From assembly GCA_030407085.1 (NCBI GenBank), contig CM059584.1:67654001-67718000 (forward strand): 64,000 nucleotides of DNA. Reading direction: 5' to 3'. A model generated the notes under the pieces. It ran no database searches. It was given only the letters and a program-made list of their open reading frames with translations, and had not been told where the DNA came from. Source of the stretch: Trichopria drosophilae (lineage: Eukaryota > Arthropoda > Insecta > Hymenoptera > Diapriidae). Of this stretch, positions 23,140 to 32,915 are shown piece by piece. Position numbers and translations under genes: made by a program. Numbering within the stretch: the first letter of the stretch is position 1; each line of letters starts with the position of its first letter.

Positions 23140-23592
23140 GCAATCACTATCCGTATCACAAAAAAACTCTACTTTTCCTTATTCCTCGCCAACTATGTCG
23201 CGGTCACGAACGTACTAAATTTGAAAATGGTCATCGGTACTGACCGATGATTTTCCACCTCTCTCGCCAATTTCCTTTAAATTTTGAATAGTGCATTGGT
23301 GCGTAATATACCGCGCTAGTGTGTGTAGCGCCTGTATACGTACACACACGCGTGGTCAGCTCGCCGATCGTCGCCTCTCCGTCGCACGATGGGAGACGCC
23401 GTCGCCGACACAACAAACCGGCGATCGACGGAGAGATCGAGCGTCCTTCTCTTACTACTACTCGGGCCGGCGCAACTCGCTCCCACTGCCGAGAGAGAAC
23501 TTGCCGTTCTTACGACGCGTATTATTATTGCCTAATTATAATTATTATTCTAGCAATTTCATATCGTTAGATAATATCGTGACTTTGTCACA
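22920..23592 (-). repeat. Gypsy-A1 5' LTR (lacks one end)
   Basis: On the plus strand it runs from AATTTTTAATTTGATTTTTC to GACTTTGTCACA at 23592, so the minus-strand start is TGTGACAAAGTC. It matches the 3' LTR, CT tract included, but joins the gag leader at 22920 without the ~320 bp that end the other LTR. The junction CACACGCAAATTTTTAATTT is also present in copy 2 (45748), so the shortened junction predates both copies. Confidence 0.75.
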
Positions 23593-23887
23593 AACAACAA
23601 ATTTACGACTTTTAACAAAACATTGTTTCAACAAAAAAACATATTTTCGGTCCAACTTTTCCCTAGATTAGATTAAAACAGCTAGATTTCATATAAAACC
23701 ACTGTTGTCGAATTTGTTTCTTGACAAAATGTTATAAACTATTATTTTTTATAAACAAAATAATATATGGATATTTGATTTTTGGAAGGTATTTTATTGA
23801 TAGTTAGTTCGACGCTACCTGAGTTGTGCTATGCATGGGCCTTAATGGGTTAATGGAAGGGACCGTTTTTTGTAAAATGCTGCAATT

Positions 23888-23957
23888 GCGAGCGTAGCGT
23901 AGTGGTTAAGGCGCCAGCGTAGTAAGCGAGAGACCTGCGTTTGATTCCCGGTTGGGA
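23888..23957 (+). repeat. tRNA-like repeat
   Basis: GCGAGCGTAGCGTAGTGGTT, then AAGGCGCC, then AGCGAGAGACC and GTTTGATTCCCGG. Box A and box B are recognisable and the size fits a tRNA, but the arms do not form a clean cloverleaf. Confidence 0.55.
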
Positions 23958-24134
23958 GAAGATTTTTTCTTATTTATCTGCGAGCGTTGAAAAATGCAAA
24001 TATAGGACGCGATATATAAAAGTATGATCTGAAATATAAATAATATACAACAATTAAACGTTTAAAAACTAAATTCACAAGTAAAAATTAAAATAATCAT
24101 TCGAATGGATTAATATATATATATATATATGTTT

Positions 24135-24528
24135 TGTGGTAATTTTGCGGACTTTTTTTTAAACAGATCGGTCATTTTGAGGACTTTTTGTCATTTCGCG
24201 GACCGTCCGCGAAAAGAAAGTATTTTTCTGGTCATTTCGAGGACTTTTTTTATACATGATGGGCATTATGCGGACCCTATGTTTTTGCTAGAGGGAACAT
24301 AATTTCGCACCAAACTTTAGGCACAACTAGGTCTAGGCGAGGTTTGGTAGGGTTGTGTTAGGATAGTTTTTAGCGGGGGGTCTGGGGGGCAGAGCCTCCC
24401 AGCGCACGAAGCCTAGTTAAGCTTGATAAGATCCAAATAGACCAAATTTAATTTTTCCCGAAGTCCGCAAAATGACCGATACATAGACGAGTTATATATA
24501 AAAAAATCGGGTCCGCGAAATGACCACA
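24135..24528. mobile_element. MITE in a (TA)n tract
   Basis: TGTGGTAATTTTGCGGAC (24135-24152) and the reverse complement of 24511-24528 agree at 16 of 18 bases. The element is flanked on both sides by (TA)n, which hides any TA duplication. Inside are repeated words TCATTTCGAGGACTTTTT and TTCGCGGACCGTCCGCGAA. No coding content. A related word, ACAATTTTGCGGAC, occurs at about 28731, at the edge of an insertion in Gypsy-B. Confidence 0.65.
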
Positions 24529-24641
24529 TTACGTGTTTATATATATATATATATAATGTGTATATGAAAGTGACTCATGTATATTAATTTTATTTCATCA
24601 GGACCTGATCAGGGCCGTATCAAAATTTTTACTCGGGAGGT

Positions 24642-25091
24642 TCAATTAATGTTTAGTCGAGGAAACGAAGCATCGGACTGACGAAAACTTCTACCGTTGC
24701 ACAGTATGCACGACTTTTCTTTTTTGAACACTTTGCTACACAATGATAATAGCACGGGAGAGTGATCTGACGAGAGCTCCAGGCACGATTGCACTTTTAT
24801 GTAACGCTTATTTATGTTTTTAATGATATAAAAATCTATCACGTCGGGAATTTTTCTTCTGTCGGTGGGCCAATACGTTGGTTCTTCTTTGGATGCTAAT
24901 TCTAGGTTTAAGTTTTCTATGGTTTTGTATAATTCCCTTCCTTTAGGTGACAACAATCGCGATCCCCATTCGGGGTACTTAGCATTGAAATCTCCTCCAG
25001 AGATAAAAAGATTTCCCAATGTTTCAAAGTAGCATTCAAAGTCTTCTTGCTTGTAACAGATCTTTAAAAGGCAATAAAAATTTATATACAA
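24642..25091 (-). pseudogene. LINE AP-endonuclease fragment
   Basis: The minus-strand frame of 149 codons carries the endonuclease half of a jockey-type ORF2: LGNLFISGGDFNAKYPEWGS (GDFN catalytic motif intact), EPTYWPTDRRKIPDVIDF, and LELSSDHSPVLLSL (SDH catalytic motif intact). It starts mid-domain and ends without any RT, so it is a truncated piece. No poly-A or target duplication is apparent. The tRNA-like repeat at 25197-25270 lies just upstream on the same strand. Confidence 0.8.
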
Positions 25092-25196
25092 TATTTTTCA
25101 TTAGAGAAATATTTATACATATCCTTATGCTACTTTTACACCATTAATTTAACCTAATCGCATGTAACAGCTGCAAGAAAATTTGAAAAAAAACTT

Positions 25197-25270
25197 GCCC
25201 CGACGAGGAATCGAACCTGAGTCTCTAGATTACTATAAGGCTAACGCCATAACCACTAAGCTACGCTCGC
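25197..25270 (-). repeat. tRNA-like repeat (minus strand)
   Basis: On the minus strand: GCGAGCGTAGCTTAGTGGTT, ATGGCGTTAGCC, then CTAGAGACTCAGGTTCGATT. The box B word GGTTCGATTCC is perfect. It is very close in design to 23888-23957. Confidence 0.6.
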
Positions 25271-27249
25271 ACGCTGCGGTTATTCGTTATTTGGGGGTAG
25301 AAGGCTAATCTATTTTAAGCACACGACGATTAACAAATTTTCATGGTCTTAATGATTTTAATGTTATACAGATAATACAGACATATTTGTCAGATGTAAT
25401 AATATATTAAACATATGCAAGGTTTTTTTATCGATCGAATTTTGTTTGGCTGCATGAGAATATATATTTTTCGCTGTAAAGTATCTCCATTTGTGTTGTA
25501 AAAATACTCAATGAATGAAGATGTGTTATGTAAATATTACATCAACGTTACATACCGGTTAAACAGCGTTATTTATATATCAAATACATTATTTTTAAAG
25601 ATTGTTCAACAAGAGATCATTTGTTGTATAAATTTTACATACAATTGATACATACTGATTATATAGCGTTCGTGAGGTATCAGATACATCATTTTTAATG
25701 ATCACATATTCAAATGCAGAGAGAGAATATTTGTTACATAAAATGTTATATAAACTAGCCTCATACTTGATACGCAATGGCTTACGTGTAAATACTCCGT
25801 AATGGTGATGTATCTCCCTTACGGTTAAATAGAGGGTATATATATACATTGTTTAATAATAAATACTTTGTAACAGTTTTTATGTAGCAGTGACATCAAT
25901 GATCTTTTGTGGTTGACTGTGGTGGTGACCGCCCGGGGCACCAGGTACCTCGGAGAGCTCCGCCGTCGTCAGAATCGTGTTCAGCGATCCCAAAAACCCC
26001 CGGGTAGCGAAATAGAATTTTTTTCTATCAATATTTACGAAGTAACAACACTTTTAATTACTGGCTATTTTGAATGCAATTTTAAAATGTATTTTTTGAT
26101 GCACAAATGCAATTTCAAAATTGCCATTAATCAATTTAGTTCACAAAGTTTATAAACACTCTCACGAATCAAATGCAAAAAGTCCCATTCCGATCCACCT
26201 TACTGCGCATGTTTTCGACAGTTGGACCGTTTTTTTCAATTGCATTCGAAAATTGCGAACTCGCTACTGATTTGTTAAAACTTCTAAATTCATATGTTCG
26301 CCTCTCCTCTCTGCTCAGCTGTAACCTCAAATAACGGTCACAAAAAATAATCCGCCCAATACCCCTCGACCTTCAAAATTAATCGCAATATTTCCCCCTA
26401 ACATTCCTGCGACTATCACTGCAAAACTTGACATATTCACTTCTTTGCAACAAACCTATCGGGAAATATTCCGATAATTTTGAAGGTCTTGGGATATTAC
26501 AACTGATAATATTGTATTAATGTAAAAAAAACTTTAAATTAACCTTATCCTGCAATATCCCTGGCAGGAATTTGGGGATTGTTTTCATGTTATGTAATGT
26601 ACACGTAAGGTTATTTAAACATTTTTTAACCTCCAGCTAATGTTACCACCTCGCAATTTAAGGTTATTATAACCTTGTTGTAAGGTTCATGTGCTATTAG
26701 GGGTATTACTTCGTTGGCAATATTATGATTTACAGAAATCACACCCATGCAAAATATGGGTGATTCCGTTATGAAAAATTGTGAAAAACTATAAGAATAT
26801 ATAAATTCTAGAGATACTCATTAGCCCAGATGTGTGTAGCTAATAAAACAATACAGTGTGTCAGTAGCCATTTTTAACAGAAAATATGGTTGTATTGGCC
26901 ATATTTCTGAATCCTTTAAACTTTTCTTTCCGTGAAGATGAGTCAGCATAGTTTTCCTTTCTTAATTATTCATCCCTTCAATCACTTGGGAATCTTTTCA
27001 TACCTGGGTTCTCCATAAATATCATGCATGTGGGTATCAGAATTCAGTATCAGTTTGTAGTTCGGGCGTCGGATGCTGATTCCTTCCACCAAAGCCTCAC
27101 TTTTACGGAACGTTTTATAAACGTTTCATCCATGTTGCAGACATTTAGCGTTTTAGGAACGTTTCTGAAACATTCTAAAAACGTTTTAGCAACATTTAGG
27201 TCCTTCGTGCCCGTTGGGTATAATGTATTCCTGATATAAGCAATAAAGT
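25271..27249. other. No gene recognised; diffuse repeats
   Basis: AT-rich DNA. Positions about 25545-25720 contain two loose copies of a ~120-bp unit (TACATAC...TATATAGCGTT / CAGATACATCATTTTTAATG). At 25984-26003 the phrase CAGCGATCCCAAAAACCCCC recurs from the dispersed repeat described at 37440. Words such as AACGTTTCTGAAAC around 27100-27200 are repeated but not coding. Confidence 0.45.
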
Positions 27250-28130
27250 CGATTTTTTTTTTTTTTTTTTTTTTTTTGACGGAGGGGGGAAATGCGTTAG
27301 GCACCATAGGGGGTTGAAGATGTTGTGTAACCCCCCGTGTGTCGGACTCCCTCACCTTTGATGTTAACGGCAAGGTTTACCGACTAAAACCCTAACCTCC
27401 CTTGGCCCTCCAGAATCCACGTGTGCAGTCTGCAGCAGAAAAGTGGCTCCGATATCCATCTCCTCCGCTGCAGACTGCACCGGGCCATTTCGTTTGCAAC
27501 TGTAACCACTCCCTCTACCATTGGGTAAGTGGTTACAGGATCTCGTGTGACCTCAGTAGACGGAGAGATCCCAGCAGCACTGCTTTCTGCATTCGGCCTG
27601 CGATGGAACTTGCATGTTCTCGACAGGCCGGAATGCTTTTGATGTTTTGGAGGAAAGTTGGTCTTATTCCTCCCAGCACTCCAATTATCAGCACGACGAG
27701 CTTGATTTTGAACCCTCGATACAGCTTGCGAATCTCGAACAGGAGTTCCTGATATTTCATCCGTTTTTCGTCATCCTACGTTTCGATCTCGTTTTCAGTT
27801 CTTATTGTGCTTTCTAAGATGATGCGTCGACTGGTGTGTTCAGAGTGGATTACAGTGCCTACCGAATCATCGGCGCTCCTCTGCGTGCCGATTTCTTCTG
27901 TAAGTGAGAGAGAGTGTTTTCTTTGAAAAAAAAATGTTTAGTGAAAATTTAACAAGTGTTTTCTATTTGTTCTTCGTCGTTTATGATTCTTCCCGTGCGT
28001 TCCGGGGGAGGCGTTGGTGCCCTCCCGGCGTCGGGGTGTTGTTTCAGTGCTTGTATTATACTATTCTGAAATCGTCAGCTTATATCTGGTCCACGGATTC
28101 TGTGATTGTATAACGGAGGAATGATGGTAA
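27250..28130 (-). mobile_element. 5'-truncated poly-A LINE fragment (minus strand)
   Basis: A T-run at about 27250-27277 is the poly-A tail of a minus-strand retroposed element. Upstream of it lies an ORF end (27533-27760): KYQELLFEIRKLYRGFKIKL, VVLIIGVLGG, MQKAVLLGSLRLLRS. A hydrophobic VVxxxIGVLGG stretch plus QKAVLLGS near the C-terminus is typical of the ends of several LINE RT proteins, but I cannot fix the clade. One in-frame stop lies just upstream of this frame. The 3' UTR holds two strong stem-loops (27423-27480 and 27500-27539). Confidence 0.55.
27423..27539. repeat. Two stem-loops in the LINE 3' region
   Basis: GTGCAGTCTGCAGC (27423-27436) pairs perfectly with 27467-27480. CTGTAACCAC (27500-27509) pairs perfectly with 27530-27539. 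Each perfect stem sits within the 3' UTR of the minus-strand LINE fragment. Confidence 0.75.
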
Positions 28131-28217
28131 ATTCTAAAGATGCGTAAAAATGTAGTGCATCCTTTCATTTCTCCAATGTTCCGAGTATGTGTATCTTTAC
28201 GTGTGGGTTAGTCAGTT

Positions 28218-28472
28218 ATCCACTTTTTTATGTTTAATATATATTTTTCTCTATCTTATATTAATTTTCTATAAACAAATATCCATCAACTTTTTATATA
28301 TATTTTGTTGTATCATTATCGTTGGTGTATATATTTTTCTACGTCTTATTTTAATTTTCTATAGACAAATATCCGTTAAGTTTTTATTTATATTTTTTTT
28401 TGTATCATTATCGTATATATCTTTTTTCCACATCTTTTTTTAATTTCCTATAGACAAATATCCATCGACGGG
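28218..28472. repeat. Three ~90-bp tandem repeats at the Gypsy-B 3' end
   Basis: Units end with AATTT(T/C)CTATA(A/G)ACAAAT followed by ATCCATC or ATCCGTT near 28285, 28375 and 28465. The last unit overlaps the end of the Gypsy-B integrase frame. The array sits where a polypurine tract and 3' LTR are expected, and neither is recognisable. Confidence 0.7.
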
Positions 28473-28717
28473 TCATGGTTCTTTTTTACTTTATCAATGT
28501 GTACTATTTTGTTTTTTCGCGCATTGATACGTAATTTTATATTTCGTGAACCACATATTTCAATAATTTCATAGGGCCCAGTGTATTCGTCGTCTATCTT
28601 GCCCTTCCGGGGTTTTTTTAATAATAATACCAATTCACCTTCGCGAAAATGGCAAATATTCAATTTTTGATCATAATATTTTTTCGACCGATGTTTCATA
28701 AATGAAATTTGTTTCAC
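28448..28717 (-). pseudogene. Gypsy-B integrase C-terminus (GPY domain)
   Basis: KYYDQKLNICHFREGELVLL, then KIDDEYTGPYEIIEICGSRN, form the SH3-like GPY/F module that ends Gypsy integrases and binds DNA or chromatin. It is separated from the rest of the integrase by about 390 bp of foreign sequence (28718-29110). The frame ends within the first of the ~90-bp tandem repeats. Confidence 0.8.
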
Positions 28718-29110
28718 AAAATTAAAGAGGACAATTTTGCGGACATTTTTTAATTGGATCCCAGAAAAATCGCTTCATCCCCTTACAGAGAAAATTGCCT
28801 TTTAATGAAAAAATTGACTACAATTGTTATAAATAATAAAAATTTGTTTATATATTTTATACCACATAAAAGTTTAGGTCTTTTTCGATCTTTTTTGTTT
28901 GAAAAGTTTTTCTCTATCAATTATGATTTCTACGTTATGATCGATCAAAAAATATTTGTTTTCAATTTTTTCGTATATTCTTTTTGCAATAACTTTTAAA
29001 CAAATTATTATTTTAAGCCACAACTTGGCAGAAAGGCTTATCTTTGCACGTACTATAAGTATTCTAACGTAAAACAAAATCTGGAACCCGACTCCAAAAC
29101 GTGGGTGATT
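28718..29110. mobile_element. Insertion splitting the integrase of Gypsy-B
   Basis: The integrase reading is lost after EARTLAAMNLSQMGHSK (29111) and resumes at 28717 in its C-terminal module. The intervening ~390 bp is AT-rich and non-coding. Its left edge holds GGACAATTTTGCGGACA, close to the terminal repeat of the MITE at 24135. A MITE insertion is possible, but I could not define both ends. Confidence 0.45.
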
Positions 29111-29917
29111 TCACTTGGAATGCCCCATTTGTGAGAGATTCATCGCGGCTAACGTCCGTGCTTCCGTGATTCTCTCGGTCAATTCTGCCAAATAATCGTC
29201 GTATGTAATGAGCTTCTCGCGGGTGGCGTGTGCACTTGGCAATCGTGCGTTTGTCCCATATACAAGCTCGTGTGGCGAGTAGTTTGTCCCTTCGTGAACA
29301 CTCGTGTTGTATGAGAACATGGCGAATGGAAGCCAAATGTCCCAATCGCTACGTTTCTCGAAAAAATTCTTTATGTAGTCGACCATCACCTGGTGACTCC
29401 TTTCTAGGCTTCCGTTGCTTTGCGGGTGGTAAGCAGATGTCACGAATGTTTTAATTCTAAAAATTTTCGCAAATTCTTTCATGATCTTTGCGATAAAGCA
29501 ACGACCTTGGTCGGTAAGAATGGATACAGGGGCTCCAAAACTGCAAATAAAATGTTTTGCAAATGCTTTCGCGACTTCTACTGCGGATGCCTCCGCTAGC
29601 GGAATTCCAAGGGAGTATTTCGTGAGTAGGTCTTGTATGGTTAATACATACCGATTTCCACTCTCAGTGATATCTGTTGGTCCCCATATATCAAGGGCCA
29701 CTTTGTCAAATGCGTTTCGTGGTGTGTCTGTAATGACCATTGGTAATCGTGTTTTTACGCGTACGAGTTTTTTCTTTTGACATCCGGCACATCTTTTTAC
29801 GTATTCCGTGACGTCACTTTTCATGTTTCGCCAAAAAAAATTTTCGCATAAGCGACGATACGTTTTTGTCACTCCTTTGTGACCTCCTATAACTGAATCA
29901 TGGTGTTCTTTTATTAT
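29111..29917 (-). other. Domain: Gypsy-B integrase zinc module and DDE core
   Basis: The H2C2 finger (HHDSVIGGHKGVTKTYRRLC then VKRCAGCQKK) precedes a DDE catalytic core with all three acidic residues. Typical Gypsy signatures SAYHPQSNGSLERSHQ and FAMFSYNTSVHEGTNYSPHE are present. It would insert the cDNA into chromatin, but the C-terminal DNA-binding module is separated from it by an insertion. Confidence 0.9.
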
Positions 29918-29944
29918 GGCGAATCGCTCGCTTACTGGAGGTAT

Positions 29945-30364
29945 GGAACGGTTGTCCTTACAAAAGGTGATCGTTAGTTCTCGTTGGCTAAGTAGTGATT
30001 GTATTGTATCTTGGATATCTCGCCATTGAATATCTTGGAACATGTCGCGACCCTGCCCGATTATTATGGATGAAATCTCAAATTTTGTTAAAAGGGCATC
30101 CAATACATTGATGGATTTGACAATGTTTGATTTCAAGGCTCGATCATCAAGGTTTTGTTTAACGACAAGTCCGAAAAGTCGGGTCTTACCTTTTTTATGT
30201 ACAATCACTTCACCGATTTTTAATCGTTTGAACGACAATTCGTCGGGATTAATTAAATGTCGTTCCACAAGGCCTAGGCCGATTTCGCTATCTAAATGTC
30301 CATTGGCCGTGGTAAAGTAGACAATATGTCCCTTTTTACTGAATACGTGATCGTTGATAGTATT
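29945..30364 (-). other. Domain: macro-like region (TARG1-like) within Gypsy-B pol
   Basis: Residues about 346-485 read KGHIVYFTTANGHLDSEIGL, GEVIVHKKGKTRLFGLVVK, then SIIIGQGRD and LTITFC. The pattern, an opening strand GxIVYF, a GLGL-type loop, GEV, hydrophobic strand ending in Lys (LVVK, Lys414), helix, strand with IGQG, final strand ITxxC, resembles the macro domain of the TARG1/OARD1 class. In that class a Lys at the matching strand end and an Asp after GCG act in ADP-ribosyl-ester hydrolysis. Here an RD follows IGQG at about 451-452. This is fold-level inference by eye; a structure prediction is needed. Confidence 0.45.
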
Positions 30365-30595
30365 TATTCTTAGTTTAGAATCGACAGGCTCGTAAAAGTC
30401 TTCGTTTCTCCCAGCGTCTATCGGATCGTAGGACTTCTGTTTACGTTTCGGGCCATTCCCTCCACGTTGCTGTGTCAAGACGTTGGGATCGTGACCTGCC
30501 TCAATCGGCTCCGTTGCGTTCGGGAAATTCCCGACGTACGATGACCTATGTCTTACCGTCGCGTCTGATAGTCCCAACATGCCTATGTACTCGGG

Positions 30596-30937
30596 CAAGA
30601 GTGGGGTGTAGTGTAGCCTATCGAGATGTAGATGGTGCGTTTGGTGTGCATTTTCCGGTTTTATGTGATAAAATTGTGTTTTATCTGTCGGACTATGCTC
30701 ATGTACGCAAATATTTGTATTGAAATGTCGTGCAAATATCATTAAAATGTTATCGTCGCCGAATTCCGATGTAGATTCCAGTATGGAAAATGCACGTACA
30801 TATTCAGCACAGGATAATAGAAAATCGCTGTCCTTCAGCGTTTCTCTTAATTTTTGAGGGCTCATATTTAACTGTTGTAATTTGATTAAAGAGGTAAAAA
30901 GGCAATTTCCGTCTTTCGCTATATCAGTATACTCCTT
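30596..30937 (-). other. Domain: OTU-like cysteine protease within Gypsy-B pol
   Basis: Residues about 155-268 contain the OTU nucleophile motif DIAKDGNCLFTSL (family consensus DGNCLFRA/S), a middle helix-strand block FGDDNILMIFARHFNTNICV matching the WGDxxxLxALAxxxxxxIxV region, and a final LDRLHYTPLL with the catalytic His. Cys166, Asp163 and His263 are all present, so the active site looks intact. OTU enzymes remove ubiquitin or ubiquitin-like modifiers; some retroelement and viral OTUs may also process polyproteins. Which applies here is unknown. Confidence 0.7.
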
Positions 30938-31444
30938 TAGAGTTTTGTAGGGTTCCATACATGAGTTTGAGAGTGAATAATTTAAATGCCGAGACAATTC
31001 ATCGTTCTCAGACGCACGCATGGTCATCTCGTCGACCTGCATTTCATTTTCTCCGATTTCGTTAGGTTCAACGGTGATTTCGTCGAGTTCCATCGACTCG
31101 TCGAGGATTTTCGTTTCGTCCCGATCTCCGGACCGTTCGTCGGTGCTCGGGTGAGCGTGTCCCTCTCCGTCGATGGTAGCTTCTCTAGCTCTCTGCGCTT
31201 GCGAGTAAGAACTATTTTTAGATGGGCCCTTCTCCTTGGGCGTCGAATGGGGAAGTAAACGTATAGTTTCTTCGGGCGGGTCGAGGGAAAAATCCGACGA
31301 CCAAGAATCTTCTAGATCCTCGTTGTCCGACGTATGACTTTTTCGATTTTTCATTTTCGTCTTTTTCTTCGAGTTTTCTCTGACGTTTAGCTCTTCCATT
31401 TCGGAATACGTGGTTTCTGTATCTGGTTGTGACGTAAGTTCGTC

Positions 31445-31807
31445 CTAAATAGGGAATTCTTCTATTTCCCTCCAACTGTTTCGAACATCAGCCAACCGTT
31501 TCTTGAAGTTTAAATTCATTCCTGCTTCGGATATCACTTTATTTTTTATTATTTTGGGTTTTTCTTTTATCTGTATTCGTTTTACTGTAGGGTCAATTTT
31601 CAAATAATCCGGCACTTGTAGTTTTTCTACTTCCGTTATATATTGTTTTCTTTGTTTTTTCTTCACCGGTGTAGGAGGTTTTTTCATTGAAGTTGATCCG
31701 TCTTGCTGTCTCGACCGAGTTTTTCCTTTGTGGTTTCCTAATTTCATGTAGGCTGGCAATTCGAGTTTTTCGACCTCGGTTATGTATTTCTTTCGAGCTC
31801 TTTTCAA
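31445..31807 (-). pseudogene. Gypsy-B charged linker with duplicated KxYITEVEKL motif
   Basis: This minus-strand frame lies between RNase H and the OTU region, in the same register as the downstream frame but ended by TAG at 31445-31447. It contains two copies of a short unit, KKYITEVEKLELPAYMKL and KQYITEVEKLQVPDYLKI, 47 residues apart. Both sit in Lys-rich context. The repeat suggests a binding motif used twice; its partner is unknown. A frameshift near 31806 separates it from the RNase H frame. Confidence 0.6.
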
Positions 31808-32915
31808 CTCCCAGCATCTCTACATTGGAACTCTGGCTCTCTTTGTCGCAGTCAGTCACGTTGTCTTCAACATCTCCATACGTATCGGTTTCTTCATCGA
31901 AATCCTTACCACGTTTTTTCGGAGCAGGATTTCCTGACCCGTCAGCATCTGAGACTCGCAGTCTCTTAGCGTTTGTTGATCGTTTTTTGTTTTCTTTATC
32001 ATTTTTACCGCCTTTAATTGGCATACACGATTTTTCAGTTTTTCGTGCGTTTTTTAATTTTTTAATCGTTTTATTCTCTTTATTTATTTTATTATCGATC
32101 ATATCTATTTCATCGTCATTTTCATTTTCATTTTCAAGGTCAGATCTATCGATTGGGTTACGCGATAATGCATCCGCGTTTACATTACGTTTCCCCTCTT
32201 TATATACCACATCGTATTCGTAATCTTCTAATTTTATGCGAAAACGGTGTAATCTCAAATTCATATCCTTCATAGTTTTAAGGAATCTTAGCGGTTGATG
32301 ATCTGTTACGAGAGTAAATTTTCGACCATACAAATATGGACGGAACTGTTCTACGGCGAACACTGCAGCTAACATTTCTTTTTCCGATGTAGTGTATCGG
32401 GTTTCTGCTCCTTTCAAACTTCGTGATGCGTATGCAACTGGTAGATCCTCTCCAATCTTGCCTTGCGATAAAATAGCGCCAAGTGCTACTCCCGAGGCGT
32501 CCGTAGTGACAACGAACGGCTCGTCGAAATTTGGTAACTGTAAGATTGGTGTATTACATAACAGATCCTTTAGTTTCTCAAACGCTTCTATCTGCTCGGT
32601 ACCCCATGTAAACTGGACATCCTGACGTAATAAGATAATTAACGGGTGGGCGATTTTTGAGAATCCCTCAACAAATCGTCTATAATATCCCGCTAGTCCA
32701 AGAAATTGTTTAACGTTTTTTCGATTTTTGGGGACCGGATATTTCCTTACCGCTTCGATCTTTTTCGCATCCGGCTGAACTGTATTATTACCAATAGTGT
32801 GCCCCAAGTACGCGGCTTCCTTGCGTAGGAACTGACATTTATCGGGTTCCAACGTAAGATTTGCGTCTTGAAGTCGTTTCATGAGGCGTCTAAATTTAAC
32901 CTCATGTTCATACAA
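31806..32915 (-). pseudogene. Gypsy-B RT thumb/connection and RNase H
   Basis: The frame begins in the RT thumb (LEPDKCQFLRKEAAYLGHTI, VKQFLGLAGYYRRFVEGFSK), then the RNase H domain with VVTTDASGVALGAILSQ, YTTSEKEMLAAVFAVEQFRP and FTLVTDHQPLRFL, followed by the tether end GKRNVNADALSRNP. DAS, SEKE and TDH carry the acidic residues that cut RNA in the RNA-DNA hybrid. After it comes a charged Asn/Lys/Glu-rich tail. The frame is lost near 31806. Confidence 0.85.

Larger units (their letters stand above)
18169..23592 (-). mobile_element. Gypsy-A copy 1, Gypsy LTR retrotransposon with truncated pol
   Basis: The minus-strand element reads right to left: 5' LTR (22920-23592), gag N-terminus, capsid, zinc knuckles, protease, start of RT, 3' LTR (18169-19195). 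RT is cut off after the [17 protein letters not shown] motif, and the remaining RT, RNase H and integrase are absent, leaving about 160 bp before the 3' LTR. The outer LTR ends inferred from both copies are TGTGACAAAGTCACG and GGGTCGCGTCCA on the minus strand. The 3' LTR lacks the TGTGACAAAG end and the 5' LTR lacks the GGGTCGCGTCCA end. I see no matching target duplication. Confidence 0.85.
29111..31444 (-). pseudogene. Gypsy-B pol 3' part: acidic linker, OTU-like, macro-like and integrase core
   Basis: Open frame of 762 codons from the first ATG (31399); it is open back to the in-frame TAG at 31445-31447. Order by residue from 31399: acidic low-complexity region 1-150; OTU-like cysteine protease 155-268 (DGNCLF with Asp163 and Cys166, His263 in RLHYTPL); macro-domain-like region 346-485; integrase H2C2 zinc module about 499-540 (HHDS, GHKG, CAGC); DDE core with Asp570 (VALDIWGPT), Asp630 (ILTDQGRCF) and Glu666 (GSLERSHQ). 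The integrase catalytic triad is intact. OTU and macro modules are not part of the standard Gypsy pol layout. The frame ends at an insertion. The continuous length shows that these domains belong to one polyprotein. Confidence 0.85.

Noticed and set aside
23888..23957. Functional tRNA gene
   Set aside because: Box A and B are good, but acceptor and anticodon arms do not pair; treated as a tRNA-like repeat, as are the four similar sequences.
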